From Gonocerus acuteangulatus (taxonomy: Eukaryota; Arthropoda; Insecta; Hemiptera; Coreidae): a stretch of 64,000 nucleotides of DNA. The stretch spans positions 83,728,036-83,792,035 of the forward strand of contig OX328126.1 of NCBI GenBank assembly GCA_946811695.1, written 5' to 3'. The translations under genes were made by a program, and so were the position numbers. This document shows positions 32,515 through 45,272 of this stretch, one piece after another (the first letter of the stretch is position 1; each line of letters begins with the position of its first letter). The notes below the pieces were generated by a model that was not told the origin of the DNA, made no database searches, and saw nothing but the letters and a program-made list of their open reading frames with translations.

Positions 32515-33589
32515 GATTTGGGGCCTTTCTTATACATGCAAAAATACCCGACAAATAGCTCGACTCACTACCAAGCGTCACGTCCACGTGTCATCCTCCT
32601 CAAGCCAAAAAAAACCCTGACGTTGAAAAAAAAAAGAAGCCAAGTCCCAAACCCCTCTCAAAAAACGTTTGCTATGAAAGTTATGATGGTACCATAGTAT
32701 TGTGCATTGTTTCAGGCCCTTATAGTCCAGGCAACGAACAGTTATAGATGGAAAGTTTGGAAACACAATTTTTGACTTCGTAACTTTGTTTGGGCTGGAT
32801 AGGAGGTGAACATATCCTCCACATATCCTGAACAGTCCTCACCCGTAGCCTTTGTGCTGGGGGGGAGGTGGTTTAGAAGGTCCCATTTTTCTGGTTTTCG
32901 CTTATATCTCGGAAACCCTACGTCCTGGCGTCATGACTATTCTATAACAAATGAAAGCCGATTAAATTTCCTACAAGTTCTATTCAATAAAGTTTTTCGA
33001 AATATCTTTAGTTTTCGAAATATCCGCTCTTGAATGTCTGTCATTTTGGGGAAAAACACTTTTGCCACATATTTTTCCCCCGTTTTGACCGGATAACTCT
33101 TCAACGATGTACCAAAAAAATAAATAACGGTTATAGGGTTGTAGAGTTTTGCATTCCTTCAATAATATATATTTCTTTGATATTTTATGTATTTTTCTTC
33201 AAACGTAAAAATAATTTCAGTGTTAATCGTGAAATCTGAAATTTAGCGACTAATACCTTATCAAGAATACGTAATTAATGCTTAATAACTTATCATGAAC
33301 CTAATAATACCCTCTCACTTATTTGTGAATTTCCAAATTTGATTTGACACTCGCAGATATACAATATTTATATATACAACAGGAACATTCCCTTAGAAAG
33401 TCCTAATGTTATTAATACTATTTTTTTTTTGTGGCTTATAGGAAAATAGGCTTCTGCGATATTTTTATTGTTTATTATTCTTTAAATTCAGTACCACCAA
33501 CTAGCAACTCGAGTACAACAGGTTGCGAAGCGTTGGCTTAGAATAACAGTTTTGTAATTTACTCTGAACAATATTAGTATACATTAATT
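32515..33589. other. Unassigned DNA
   Basis: No element or gene recognised; short frames on both strands overlap without motifs. Confidence 0.4.
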
Positions 33590-33858
33590 GAAGGGATCAG
33601 GGCAAAATAGTGCCAAGAAACATTTTTTACAATACTTGACTGTAGCTGCTAGGTGTTGGATATTATGTAGGACTATCATTCTATGGTGCAAATGCTTCTA
33701 AAATATGACTTATAAGCTCTGTAAGGTACTTAATCGTGTTGCCCCTAACCATTTCATCTGATATTCCCACATAATATCCACCATATAGCAGCTACAGTTA
33801 AGTTTTGTTAAAAATGTTGCTTGGCACTATTTTGCCCCGACCCCTTCAATTGTTAAAT
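33590..33858. mobile_element. MITE-like foldback, terminal repeats about 110 bp
   Basis: The left end aattgaagggatcagggc and gcaaaatagtgccaag are mirrored by cttggcactattttgc and cccttcaatt at the right end. The similarity extends inward through tagctgct and ggatattatgt for about 110 bp on each side. No ORF, no ribozyme-like motif. Probably a DNA-transposon derivative; the flanking duplication is not clear. Confidence 0.7.
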
Positions 33859-35007
33859 GCGTAAATTTATCAACTACGCATTATACATCTTTTGAGGTTC
33901 CCTAAGTCGACGCCTCTGCCCACATTTGTTGGATATGTCAAACTTTATAAAAACGAATATATATTCTATGTGTACATGATCTCGTCAGTAGATGAATATA
34001 ATGAGGCCAGCTGTTTACCAAATCAAAAGGATCTTTCTGAAGACCTTTGCTGACCTCGTCTTGCACCCTTGTCCTACCCGAAGCCATCCGAGCGGCGAAA
34101 GGTTAGTACCCCCCCCCCCCTCTGCACCTCTTGCTTCATTAGGCCGTCGGAAACAATGCCAAATATCCCTAATGACGTCTCGTAAAGTCCAGACAATTTT
34201 AGGTTAAATGTCACACCTACTCCTTCCGGAAATGCCAGCCTTATTAGAGGTTAGCAGAGAAGGCCACTAGAAGCCACAAAGATATTCTGCAAGCGATTCC
34301 ATTATTTTAAAGAAGGCGTGGGCTTGGGGAGGGTTGCGATGATGGCGTGGGTTCAATCAGAGAAGATATGAAAGATCATCAAACTTATCATCTTAATAAA
34401 TTTATCTCTTGTGTTGGGACACAAGAGAGGTTGCTAAAATTATTTTATATTTAACCTCAAAACGCCCATTCAATATCACAAAAATCAGTTTACAATTCGA
34501 TTAGCTAATTGTTTTGTTGTTTGTGGTATTTTTGGGCGAAAGAACCCCATGGTCGTCATCGTCCTACCGTGCAAAACAGCTACACGAATTATTCACCGCA
34601 TGCTCCTGAGTATTTTTTTTTTATAAAACCAGTATTCTTTTATTTATTTTTATTTTTTTATTTTTATTTTTTTATTTATTTATTTATTTTTTTTTTTAAG
34701 CCGGTAAACGGATTAGCTGGTGGAGGTTGATCATACTATGTCATGGTGCAAAAATGGTCATAAAGCAACTCCCCTAAATATATTTATTTTTAAAGTACTT
34801 TCAAGGTTAACTACCTCATCATCAGTGCCATCTTCACTATCCACAAAATAGTCAACAAACAACAATATAACATTAACCCTTACGAGACTGTAACCCGCAC
34901 GACCTTAGATACCCGTGGAGCGGAGCCCGTTTCAATCTCCTGGTTCTAAAGGTCGGCAATAAAATATCTGTGCTCCGCCGATCTGAAAACAATAATATTG
35001 CGCATTT
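33859..35007. other. Unassigned DNA with T-rich low-complexity stretch
   Basis: 34614-34700 is T-rich low-complexity sequence. No gene or element recognised in the remainder. Confidence 0.4.
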
Positions 35008-35140
35008 TTTTTTTCTACGGTGCACCGACAACTGGGCCATTAGCACCGAAATCCATAGTGTGGTAAGGGACCTTCTCAACGGGCCCTGAGATACGAAAAA
35101 TTCCTGCTGCCGGAGGGGTTCGAACCCTCGTTTCCCCCCT
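35008..35140 (-). mobile_element. tRNA-derived SINE, 5'-truncated
   Basis: Minus strand: B box ggttcgaacccc, then aatttttcgtatctcagggc, then the tail tttcggtgctaatggccc...gtcggtgcaccgt and an A run. The A-box half is absent. Same family as 17849. Confidence 0.8.
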
Positions 35141-35506
35141 GAGAATATAAAGGTTGTCATACACGCACAGGTAAGGAAGAAACCTCCGAGATCGAATTGG
35201 GGATTTCCTACACTCAACCATCGCCCACACACGGTGTCGCTCAAGGTGTGCAGTCAACAAACAGCCGGAGAGACTGGGAAAGCTTATCCTCAAGGCAGAA
35301 AAGAATTGAATTTCGTTCGGGATTTCTGGATCTCTCTCCACCAACGCGGTCTCAAGGACACCGCCAAACACCTACAGGAGTTCTTAAAAGATTGGACTGT
35401 TCAGGTCGAACCTTGATGAAATGCCGTTCGTGTATGGCGTTAGCCACTTGACTACGGAGTGACCCAACTACGCTAAGATCAAAAACTTGCATTTATATTA
35501 AAACTA

Positions 35507-36663
35507 GCTGAATACCCGTGCTTCGTCACGGCAGATAAGTAGTTATTTTATTGCGTTAAATAATGTTTCATTAAAATTACGTTACTATACAATTCTGTGC
35601 AGTTTATTACAGCACGGTTCCCGTCATACTATATTTTATTCAATGGGCGTTAAAATTTAAAAGTTTATGTTTCCAAGAAGTCATATGGTAACACCCAATA
35701 TATTTACGAGTATTACCAAGGTTATAGGCGAGGAGGCTGTGCAAGGGATCCGGATATTATTACCTCACCTGGAAAACCTATGGATATGCCATACATCACG
35801 GTTTGACCGGGACTGACCCGGTATTTTGCAATTGTTTCGATGTCCCGCCCGGTTTTATCAATGTCCCGGAAAAGGCTGTAAGATGCAAAAAGTAATGAAT
35901 TCATGTTTATAAGAATCTTTTTTAAATCGGTTACTTTTCTACAATCAACATTTTTACTACTGCTCACAGTGTCAAAGATATGAGAAGTAATCTAACTGTA
36001 AAAAGCTGGAACTACCTGCACAGCGCTGCCAGCTGCCAGACACTAGTATTTGGCTGAGAGATTTTTTTAAGAAAATCAAGTAGCAAAAAAAGTTCCGTTC
36101 TTATTTTTAAGGTTTGGGTAGACTAACAGTTTAGGATTCCTCCTTCCCGTTAGTTGCTAGGCTTAAAACTCACCAACCATTTTGCTTATAATTTGTACTC
36201 TTTTTATCCCCCCCCCTGGTATGCCCATCCCATATTAATGTGTCTCGGTTTAACTCTCCAAAAATATGGCAAGCCTATCTGACGGGGACAGGCAGAAAAG
36301 AGACGCAATTAAAACTCTATGAGGGACAGTTAATTTCTAGTAATTCAAGGTCTGCCATCATAGTTGAAATTAACCTCAATTAGAAATAAAACTATGAGAT
36401 AGATAATGTAAGGTAACAGCTGTTCTTTATCGTCCTAGCAACGCAGGCTGCCTAGGCTTGCCTTCTCTAACCAACTCAAACCATAAACCCTCCTAAAAAT
36501 GCTCAAAAATACGAATATCAAAAAATCCTTTCTTAGCGAGCGCCTACGTTATATAGGGAGTGTCCATGCAAAATTTCAAAATTTTCTGTCGAGCGGTTTG
36601 GGCTGAGCGTTGATAGATGAGTGAGTGAGTGAGTGAGTGGTATTTGACAAATATATAGTAGTA
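35507..36663 (+). repeat. Dispersed repeat with actagctgaatacccgtgc end
   Basis: It begins with aaaactagctgaatacccgt and gcttcgtcacgg and ends with gagcggtttgggctgagcg, (gtga)n and tgacaaatatatagtag. These paired ends are typical of widespread invertebrate non-autonomous repeats. The interior contains no recognisable ORF. The two ends may belong to one element or to two fragments. Confidence 0.5.
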
Positions 36664-37581
36664 GATTATCGTAAAGTGAACTCTTTGGTGAAATTAGGGT
36701 GTTCAATACTTATTTTCGACAGTACTACCTCATTTCGTCAAGTGCCTTTAGATGTGGTTTCCATGCAGAGGTAGTGTCTGTTGTCAGAAAAGTAAAATCT
36801 TCGAAAGAACTGAAATAAGTCTATTCCTCGACAAAATGTTTTATTTTGTGCATTAAGAGCTCTTCAGCAGTTTTGCTTCCATTCTCAGAGCTATATTGTT
36901 TTCAGCTTCACGACTGACTTAGCCCTTTCATTTCCTAACTAACTTCCGGATAGCGTCTTGTCCGTCGAAGGTAGGAAATGTACTAACAATATATATATAT
37001 TTTAACCTCAACATAAAACAGATTTGGAGAGAAAATGGGCACTTACATTTTCATTATATATCCGTCAAACTGTCTCATATTGACTTTATAATAACGAAGT
37101 CGTTTAAAAAGAAACAGGAAAAAAATGTCAGACTCCGAGAGAAAGATCTCAACATAAGATGAGAACGGGAGAGAGAGAGAGAGATAGAAACACATGGAGC
37201 TACCGAGATGAAAGTCTGCACAGAGCTAGAAATGCTAATGAGCTTTACCTGTTAAAATGAAAGTAACCATGGCAACAAGGATTGCTAGGGGGGGGGGAGT
37301 CGGCGCCATTGATATGCGAGGCAAATCCCTGAGCCTACAACATCCCCCGGGTAAACAACACCAGACAGACTTTACGAGATGTTTGTTTGTTCGGGTCGCT
37401 TTGTTTTGGTTCTTTCTGTCATATCGGGGGACATAACATGTTACCGAGGAGTTTCCGTAATTTTTGGAAATTATAGGAAATTCCTCTGATGACTAATTAA
37501 TTAACGTCCGAACAGACATTTGTAAATTCATTTTCTTGAGTAGGCTTAATTAATACTACCTTGTAACCTTGTTTTGCCATT
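36664..37581. other. Unassigned DNA
   Basis: No element or gene recognised. A short (GA)n lies at 37163-37178. Confidence 0.4.
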
Positions 37582-38325
37582 TTCTTTTTTATAGGCTTTT
37601 TTTCATGTTTTCCACGTTGGAGTAACCCTCCAGCGTGGGAATTTATTTAACTACCTATGCCATCCTTTTTTATAGGCTTTTTTTCATGTTTTCCACGTTG
37701 GAGTAACCCTCCAGCGTGGGAATTTATTTAACTACCTATGCCATCCTTTTTTATAGGCTTTTTTTCATGTTTTCCACGTTGGAGTAACCCTCCAGCGTGG
37801 GAATTTATTTAACTACCTATGCCATCCTTTTTTATAGGCTTTTTTTCATGTTTTCCACGTTGGAGTAACCCTCCAGCGTGGGAGTTTATTTAACTACCTA
37901 TGCCATCCTTTTTTATAGGCTTTTTTTCATGTTTTCCACGTTGGAGTAACCCTCCAGCGTGGGAATTTATTTAACTACCTATGCCATCCTTTTTTATAGG
38001 CTTTTTTTCATGTTTTCCACGTTGGAGTAACCCTCCAGCGTGGGAATTTATTTAACTACCTATGCCATCCTTTTTTATAGGCTTTTTTTCATGTTTTCCA
38101 CGTTGGAGTAACCCTCCAGCGTGGGAGTTTATTTAACTACCTATGCCATCCTTTTTTATAGGCTTTTTTCATGTTTTCCACGTTGGAGTAACCCTCCAGC
38201 GTGGGAGTTTATTTAACTACCTATGCCATCCTTTTTTATAGGGTTTTTTCATGTTTTCCACGTTGGAGTAACCCTCCAGCGTGGGAGTTTATTTAACTAC
38301 CAATGCCATCCTTTTTTATAGGCTT
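37582..38325. repeat. 81-bp satellite, about nine units, each with an 11-bp hairpin
   Basis: The landmark ataggctttt recurs at 37591, 37672, 37753 and onward with an 81-bp period; a few units have one T fewer in the T run. Variation between units is minimal (aatttat/agtttat). Each unit contains CCACGTTGGAG, a four- to five-base loop and CTCCAGCGTGG, an 11-bp inverted repeat with a single T-G mismatch. Near-identity indicates recent amplification. Confidence 0.95.
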
Positions 38326-38674
38326 AAATGCTTCCCTAACTAATAAAAAATTACCTCCAAGAATTCGATGTGCCAAAAATTCGATTTACGAACTAAAGTC
38401 CCGATAAATTTCAACATTGAAAACCATTTTTTTTATGTTATTACAAGAAATTATGCAACAAATTAAAAGAAGAAATGAACATTTCAGTACATTAAAATTT
38501 TTAGTACATTTTCTCAAAACTATATTGGTTTTTTTTTTTTAGATGAGGCGTTATGCTAGCGCCTTCAATATTCCCCCGAGCAACTTTAAACTTTGATTGC
38601 AACTTCCTAATTTTAGAATAGGAATGAAAAATTTTAATAGAAAATGAATAATTGTTCCCAATTTTCCAAAAAAA

Positions 38675-39275
38675 TAATCTATATATATAAAAATCACGTG
38701 TCTGTCTGTTTTTCTGTTTGTTTGTTCCTTATACAAATCTACACCGTTTGGCCGATTTTGACCAAACTTGGCACACAGGTAGGCCTTGATACGAGAAATC
38801 TCATACGCTAGGTCAAAATAGTCAAATTTCAAAATTTGGTCAAAAGTTTTGTTCAAGAAAAATTGGCTACACTGAACCATTCAGATTGTGACGGCTATGT
38901 TGAATCGACAGCCATTTTGAATAATGTCTCAAATTTATTTGTTGATGTTCCTGATAATTAGAATGATGACTTTACATCATTATATAATCATGTAATGCAG
39001 TTTATTTCAATTTTATTTCAACAGTCACTGTCTAACTAAGGACCGCTGGCTATTCTTTGAAAAGAGCTATCTACTGGCCTCTGTCGGCTGTTAGCTGAAG
39101 TGCTGTTGTGCTGGCCTCTGCCGGTATCATTATGAACTAAAAGAAATTCACATCGTTTGACCGATTTTCGTAACTGGGTATAGACAACTAGGGTTCAAGT
39201 AGATCTTGATACGGGGAGAGTCATAGACAGAAAGTAGGTGTAGCATGGCACACTGGGTAACAGCTAGTAATTCAT
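38675..39275 (+). repeat. Dispersed repeat with ctagctgttaccc end, second copy
   Basis: It begins with a short TA run and aaaaatcacgtgtctgtctg, contains ccgttt-gccgattttgacc and the phrase ttgatacggggagagtcata, and ends with ggcacactgggtaacagcta. It corresponds to the repeat at 331-776 in the opposite orientation. Confidence 0.6.
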
Positions 39276-39419
39276 AAAATTCCTATGTACTTTACTATAT
39301 TTAACCTTCTAAATTCAAAATGATTATAGTTTTTTATGTTAAGTTAATATAAGGAAGCATTTAAGTCCAAGTAGTAATACCCATTCTTTATCCTTATTTT
39401 ATTATTCCTTTGGAAATAA

Positions 39420-39860
39420 GTTGACACAAACATTTTGGCATAAATATGCTTTAGTGGTGACCAAACTGGAAAAAAACGTTACAAAAAAGTGTCAGCTGGC
39501 GTTCGCGCATGCGCAGTGCCGTCGCGCATGCGCAGTACCGTTCGCGCAAGGCGTGGCCTTGTACGAAAAAGAAGACATTATGTGTCACAAAAAAGTGTCC
39601 ACTGGCGTTCGCCCATGCGCAGTGGCCATTTACGAAAAAGATGACTGTATGTTATAGAGTACATTACACAGGTTTGTCGGGTGGACCTAAGCGTTACAAA
39701 AAAGTGTCACAAAAATGTGCCCGCGGACGTTCGCGCATGCGCGGTTCCATGCACGAAAAAGAAGGCTATATATTGTACAGTACATTACATAGGTTTGTCG
39801 AGTGGACCGAAACCATATTTATGTTCCTGAATTTGAGCAGAAGTTTCTAAACGAAATGAT
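39420..39860. repeat. Diverged tandem repeat with CGCATGCGC palindromes
   Basis: Imperfect repeats of the phrases acaaaaaagtgtc, ggcgttcgcgcatgcgcagt, acgaaaaagaaga and gagtacattacacaggtttg follow one another with irregular spacing. Four copies of a CGC(A/C)ATGCGC-type palindrome occur at 39504-39516, 39523-39534, 39609-39621 and 39731-39743. This GC-rich phrase is unusual in the AT-rich surroundings. Confidence 0.6.
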
Positions 39861-40173
39861 TTTTAGTTAATAAAATATTTTAATTGAAGCATTACATTTT
39901 TCTAAGCATCAATGGATTTTCGAATCCACCTCAATAAATAGGCCACAACGTCTGAAGTAATATTAACAGACATAAGCACTCTCGGATATCATTTTTGATT
40001 GTTAAGGAAGCATTTAAGCCCATAAAAAATAAAAAGGTAAAAAAAAAAAAAAAAAAAAGAAAAAAAAAACGTTACAAGGTAAGTAAGACCCCTCAAGAAG
40101 TATGTAGGCTCTTCTTTATGTTTATTTTATAATTCCTCTTCGAAATATTAAATTTTTTAAACATTTAGGTCAA

Positions 40174-40362
40174 TGGGGGTCTCCTTGTGGTCTAGTTGAT
40201 AGCGCCTAAGATTCAAATGTGGGAGGTGATGGGTTCGATTCCTACTGGCGGCAGGGATTTTCCCATCTCACGGCTCGTTGGGAAAATTCCTCGTTGCACC
40301 CTGGATTTCGGCGCTAATAGCCTAGATGTCGATGCACCTTAAAAAATAGAAAAAAAAATATG
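40174..40362 (+). mobile_element. tRNA-derived SINE
   Basis: Head ggggtctccttgtggtctag, B box gggttcgattcc, centre ttttcccatctcacggctcg and tail tttcggcgctaatagcct...gtcgatgcacctt with an A-rich end. It abuts the Helentron-like element at 40369. Confidence 0.9.
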
Positions 40363-40368
40363 GATTTT

Positions 40369-40546
40369 TTAGCGCGGTTCCTCCCTCCCCCATAGGGAGG
40401 AACCCCCCTTATAGGGTTGATACAATGAAACAATCCGGAAGTGCCGACTAGAAAATTTCGCGTTTCAGAACCCCTAGAGACCGAAAATAACGGTGGTTCA
40501 AATTTGTATATATATGTATATATATATATATATGTATATATTTATT

Positions 40547-40623
<77 letters not shown>

Positions 40624-41651
40624 CTGTTCGCTCTCTAGATAGAAGACGAATAGTCCGATTTTGATAAAATTTGGTACAAAAATCCTTCGTCCAATTTGAA
40701 AGGTCAAGTTCGTTAACCAGCAAAATCCGCCTCCTGGAAGATGGCGTTTGGGGCGAAATTCGCGCAAAAAAAATCGTAACGCTTACGTTTTTGAGTTCAT
40801 AAGCTTCTAAGTACTCGCTTTATATGATTCCTGGGCTAGGAAAACGAATGAAACCATTTTCAAGGCGATAGCTTTAACCGTTTTCGAGAAAATTGGAAAA
40901 ATATTTTTTGAATACTGTTTTTGGTTTGGGTACTTAGAATCATGGGATTCAGTTGAAACATTTTCTACATGTTCTACTTTCATCAAAACTAATATGTTGA
41001 AATTTTGGTTACGTTTGGAGTTAAGGAAGGGTTAGAATAAAATATTTTATTATCAGACAAAAAGTTTTAGTAACTTTGTTTACTTTCATTAATATCTCGA
41101 AAAAGATTGAGAATCTTGCTAAACGGAAGAATACCATTAGAAAGCTTATTAAATGCTCTAAAAAAAAGGTTCTAATGAAAGTTTTGATTAGGCGATGTCA
41201 ATCGGAGAAATAAGAGCTTAAATCTTTAAAGTAATTGATTTCGCTTATTCGAACTGTTCTTTTTGTCTGTTTTTTATTCCTTGTTATTTTTTAATTGCTT
41301 ATTGTTGGATAATGTATTTGAAAATAAAACAGGTTAAGAAAAATAAGAAAAACAATTTAATGTTAGAGATATGGATTTCCAAGATTCCAAGACCTTGTCA
41401 CTAGCGGGTCTGTTTCTAGTGTAGCGGACCCTTCCAGGTAAGATTGTATATCATGACCTTTCAAGACTTTACTACTCACAGGAATGGCGTTAGTGGCCTT
41501 AAGGGTTGACACGCCATTATAATAATTAATTTAAAAAAAAAAGACTGGTGGAACCAAAATAATAACTGCTTCTATTTTAATCTTTCCAAATTAGACTAGG
41601 GATATGAACGGAACCGCGCTAAGATGATGCAGTCCTGCGAGACGGACTTTC
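40369..41651 (-). mobile_element. Helentron-like element, subfamily B, full length
   Basis: The left end is agcgcggttcc followed by a strong hairpin (CCTCCCT, loop, AGGGAGG) at 40378-40402. The right end is ggaaccgcgct at 41610-41620, then gatgcagtcctgcgagacgg. The inverted pair is asymmetric relative to the ends, and the right-end cap is the same as that at 23527. A (TA)n tract occupies about 40510-40620. Homology to the copy at 23527 can be followed through the interior (for example taagctcttatttctccg on the minus strand). Confidence 0.75.
40510..40620. repeat. (TA)n microsatellite
   Basis: Long TA run with a few TG and TT interruptions near its left side. Confidence 0.95.
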
Positions 41652-41842
41652 TTCAATGGGTTTCAATTTCACCTCAATAAATAGGCCACAACAACTGAAG
41701 TAATATTAACATTACCTAATAATGTAGTAATATTAGACATTAAAACTCTTGAATTTAATTTTCGATTAGTCTATGGAGGCTAAAAATAAAATGGTAAAAA
41801 AACTTTACAAGTAATATACCTCAAGAAGTATGTTAGGCCCTT

Positions 41843-41964
41843 TTAGCACTTTCCTCCGAAGGAAAGTAGCTATTGAGGTTGGACTCATGACGGAATTTTT
41901 GAAAAAGTTCTTCGAATCTTTATTGATCCTACCTAGTAGACACCGAAAATGACCCCCGTTAAAA

Positions 41965-42022
<58 letters not shown>

Positions 42023-42943
42023 TGTTAACACGATAGCGGCCAGAGTTTTTGTTTTTTCTTCATGAAACGTGGTATATAGCGTTCAAATAGCAAACGATTG
42101 AACGAGTTCGTTAATCACCAAAATCGGTCCACCGGGAGGGGGGGTTTACCCCGGACCCAAAACAATAATTTGACCATACCAGCCGTAGTTTTTGTTATAT
42201 TTCAACGAAACTCGGTATTCGTTATTTTGATCTAAAGAGAGAATTCCGTTGTAAAAATAAACTAAATCGGTTCATTAGAAGGGGGGGGGGGGTTACTCCG
42301 GACCCACAATACCAATTTGCCACTGCCAGCCGTAATTTTTGTTACATTTCAACGAAACTTGGTATTCGTGGTGGTAATCAACAGAGAAAAATGGGTTGTA
42401 AAAATAAACTAAATCGGGTTATTTGGAGGGGGGGTTTACTCCGGACCTAAAGTACTAATATACTCATAACGGTCGTAATTTCTGTTGTATTGTAACGAAA
42501 TGCGGTATGCGTCGTGGGTATCTCATGAGTAAGAAGTGTTGTAAAAATGAAGTAAATCTGTCTATTGGAATGGAGGGTTTACTTTAAAGTCTGTTTCATT
42601 ACAATTAGCCAGCCAGACGTAGGTTCGCAAAGGCGCTACAAGGAGCGCTATCTCCCACTATGGGGACTGTATCCTGTTCCTGCGTCAGATCAAAAGACGG
42701 AATGTGAAGTTTTTGAGTATTTATTAAGTAGTACAGTATCATGTATTAACATAACTCTGGAAGCAAATTATTTACAAAATTAATAATTGAACAGGCCTCA
42801 TAAGAAATGTAAATGAGCAGAACTATTCATGTTTTTATTTTATTTATATAGGTTATTTACAGCAAATTATTCAGTAATGTAGTCTACACTAAAAAGATTC
42901 TGAGGAAAGTGCTTAGTTATGCAGCTCCTGCGTGACGGACTTT
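41843..42943 (-). mobile_element. Helentron-like element, subfamily A, full length
   Basis: The left end ttttagcactttcctc forms the hairpin ACTTTCC/GGAAAGT. The right end has gaggaaagtgct at 42903-42914, the exact complement of agcactttcctc, followed by the cap gcagctcctgcgtgacggac. (TA)n at about 41968-42019. The interior holds about four imperfect repeats of roughly 140 bp, each with aaatcggt, a G run, ttactccggacc and cgaaactcggtattcg. No ORF. Confidence 0.75.
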
Positions 42944-43419
42944 TTTATATTTATTTTGTTATTCCTTTTTGAAATAAGATGATACAAACCCTTAAATATT
43001 TGATCATAAATTGTTTTCCTGAATTAATAAGGTATTTATTTAATTATACTGCTTTTACTACAATAAATAATTAATAACAAATTGGTGGTAGGATTATAAA
43101 AAATCCTTAATAAAGTACTGAAATTAAATACATAAATTATGTATATGGATTGAGGGTGTTCCTGCATGATATCGGGGTTTTACATTCAAGAATATATTTA
43201 CCTGTCCATCAATCAGTGTCAGACCAGCCGATAAATCCTCTGCGGGATTATGAACTTCCGAAATTTGTTTGTATTTCCATCACTTCTAAAATTGGCTCCC
43301 GCTTACTCCAGTGATTTATAGTGTGGTATATTAGGATTTAATTTTGAAGAGGAATGAGTATATATATGTTATAGTGTATAACACACACAGACGGCCTTAC
43401 AAAGCAACACACATGTATG

Positions 43420-43513
<94 letters not shown>
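43420..43513. repeat. (TA)n followed by (GA)n
   Basis: TA run to about 43482, then GA run to about 43513. Confidence 0.95.
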
Positions 43514-43518
<5 letters not shown>

Positions 43519-44520
43519 TATAATTTTTAACAGAAAAGTTCATTTGAAGTATGGCCCGATTCCGAAGAGAAAATCAGTTATGTCCGATTGTTCTTTTTTT
43601 TTTTCTTTTTTTTTAACGTAGACATATGATAGAATAAGAAAGGATTGCTTAAAAACAGTTCAATATATTTAAATTCTATTTATGCAATAATAAAATACAG
43701 AACATTTATTTTAATAAAACAGTAATTTAATTCACTAATGCCATTGATATAAAAATGAGTAATCCATAATTTCTTCACATAAGGTATTAAAAAGAAAAAA
43801 AAATCGATTTCATATTTTCTGGCAAAAAAAAAAAGAAGAAAAAAATGGAAAAAATGTCCCCTTTATTTGCAGAGATTAAATGCGTACTAAATGTAGAAGT
43901 TTTCCTGTAAGTTGTGAATCTGTAGACCTTATGAGGCTGAGGAAATAATCCGCGAGAAACCTCTGATTCATGGTGAAAAACAGAAGTGCGGTATTGGATG
44001 TCCAGAAAGTATCTGCTATCAATGGGTTTAGTGAATTAAATCACTGTTTTCTTAAAGGAAATTGTGTTTATTTTCTGGTGGCATGAATATAATTTAATTA
44101 GCTTTAACAGTTTTTGTGCAATCCTTTCTTATTCATTAAAAAATTTGTTTTTGGAAAAACGTTTTGTTGGAAATTATGTCTAGAATCACTTCCTAGAGTT
44201 TGGCTACTTATACCTGAACATGCGTTTCGGCAACTGCTTTCTCATGTAAACGTGGATTTAAAAAATCATGTGCTGGTTTAGAATGTGAAATACTGCAGAA
44301 CGTAAGTCCTTTGTTGCGGCCGGGATAATGGAAGGAAGGATAAACAGGGAAAAAGGTCTACAAATAGAAAACTGTGGAGGTAAAGTCAATTTGATAGATT
44401 CTATTCTTGTCTGCTCTTTCATCGGATTTTATCCCGCTAAAAAGAAGGATTTCTCTGTGGAGATCGTCTTGGCTTCGTTTGTAAGGCTCTTTAGAGTTCA
44501 GAAAGATGTTATTAGCTCAT
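43514..44520. other. Unassigned AT-rich DNA
   Basis: No element or gene recognised; the frame at 44328-44525 has no motif. Confidence 0.4.
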
Positions 44521-44641
44521 TTTAGCGGGTTTCCTCCCTCCCTTCAAGGGGATGTAACCTGTTTAAGACGTCGACCTTATGACGGAGTCCGGAGGTGCCA
44601 ATGAGAAATTTTCACGTTTTAGGTCCCTAATGCCACCTTAG
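44521..44641 (-). mobile_element. Helentron-like element, subfamily B, 3' end fragment
   Basis: ttagcgggtttcctccctcc and the downstream phrase ggaggtgccaatgagaaattttc correspond to the left end of the copy at 40369. Only about 120 bp are present, ending where the SINE begins. Confidence 0.55.
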
Positions 44642-44647
44642 GGACCA

Positions 44648-45012
44648 TGGGGGCGAGGTTAGCTCAGTGGTAGAGCGCTGGACTAAGTTGGAGGCCTGAG
44701 TTCAAATCCCGAGCAAGCACTTAAGATTTTTTCTTCTAGTGTCTTCGTTCATGGGTTGAATTTGGCCTCCTTGACCGTTCCTAGGCAACCCAGCCTTTAA
44801 TTAATTTATTAATGGGTACCTTGGTGCTAATGACCTTAGCAGTCGAAGCAGCAAGGGGAAAATCAGGCGGTTGGAGCATAGTACTGACCACACTATCTCT
44901 CTAGTGTGCCGTATGGTCATGAATCAGATACCTCTGTAGTATCCGCCCCTCAAGGCCCTCGTGGCTAGTTTAATATTGCTCTCGGCACGTGGTATCCTCA
45001 GACGTTGACGCA
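44648..45012 (+). mobile_element. SINE, second tRNA-like family
   Basis: Head gggggcgaggttagctcagt with a good A box (tagctcagtgg) and B box gagttcaaatccc. A long body follows with aatgggtaccttggtgctaa, gtcgaagcagcaaggggaaa and gagcatagtactgaccacac, ending near gccctcgtggct. Not a functional tRNA: the anticodon stem does not pair properly and the acceptor end has no partner. Confidence 0.8.
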
Positions 45013-45061
45013 TCCGAGTACTTGGATGACCTAGCTTGACTATTCTTAACTTAATTTTTTA

Positions 45062-45106
45062 TCGGCAGCCGGTGTATTATTCAACGTGGCTTTGGCCATT
45101 GGAAGC
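45062..45106 (-). repeat. 5S-like fragment
   Basis: Minus strand reads ccaatggccaaagccacgtt followed by gaat and a caccgg-like end, matching the first 35 bases of the 5S head in the SINEs at 28098 and 47325. Too short to tell whether it is a SINE remnant or part of another retrosequence. Confidence 0.5.
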
Positions 45107-45272
45107 AGTGTGTTATTAATTTCTTTAATAATTTGGGTGTTCCATATTTGACATATTGTTCTAGTCCCCCTTTTCAGTAAGCATGAGCTTGTGAGTTATT
45201 GTTAAGGGGAAATACTACATTGTGGGATCCAAATCAAAGTCACTTTCTACAAATTATGAATAACAAATAAAT

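Noticed and set aside
34600..34710. T-rich stretch as a poly(A) tail of a minus-strand retrocopy
   Set aside because: No recognisable source sequence or target duplication adjoins it.
44648..44722. Functional tRNA gene
   Set aside because: A and B boxes are good, but the anticodon arm does not pair, no acceptor partner exists, and the same head plus a 200-300 bp body occurs elsewhere, so it is a SINE.
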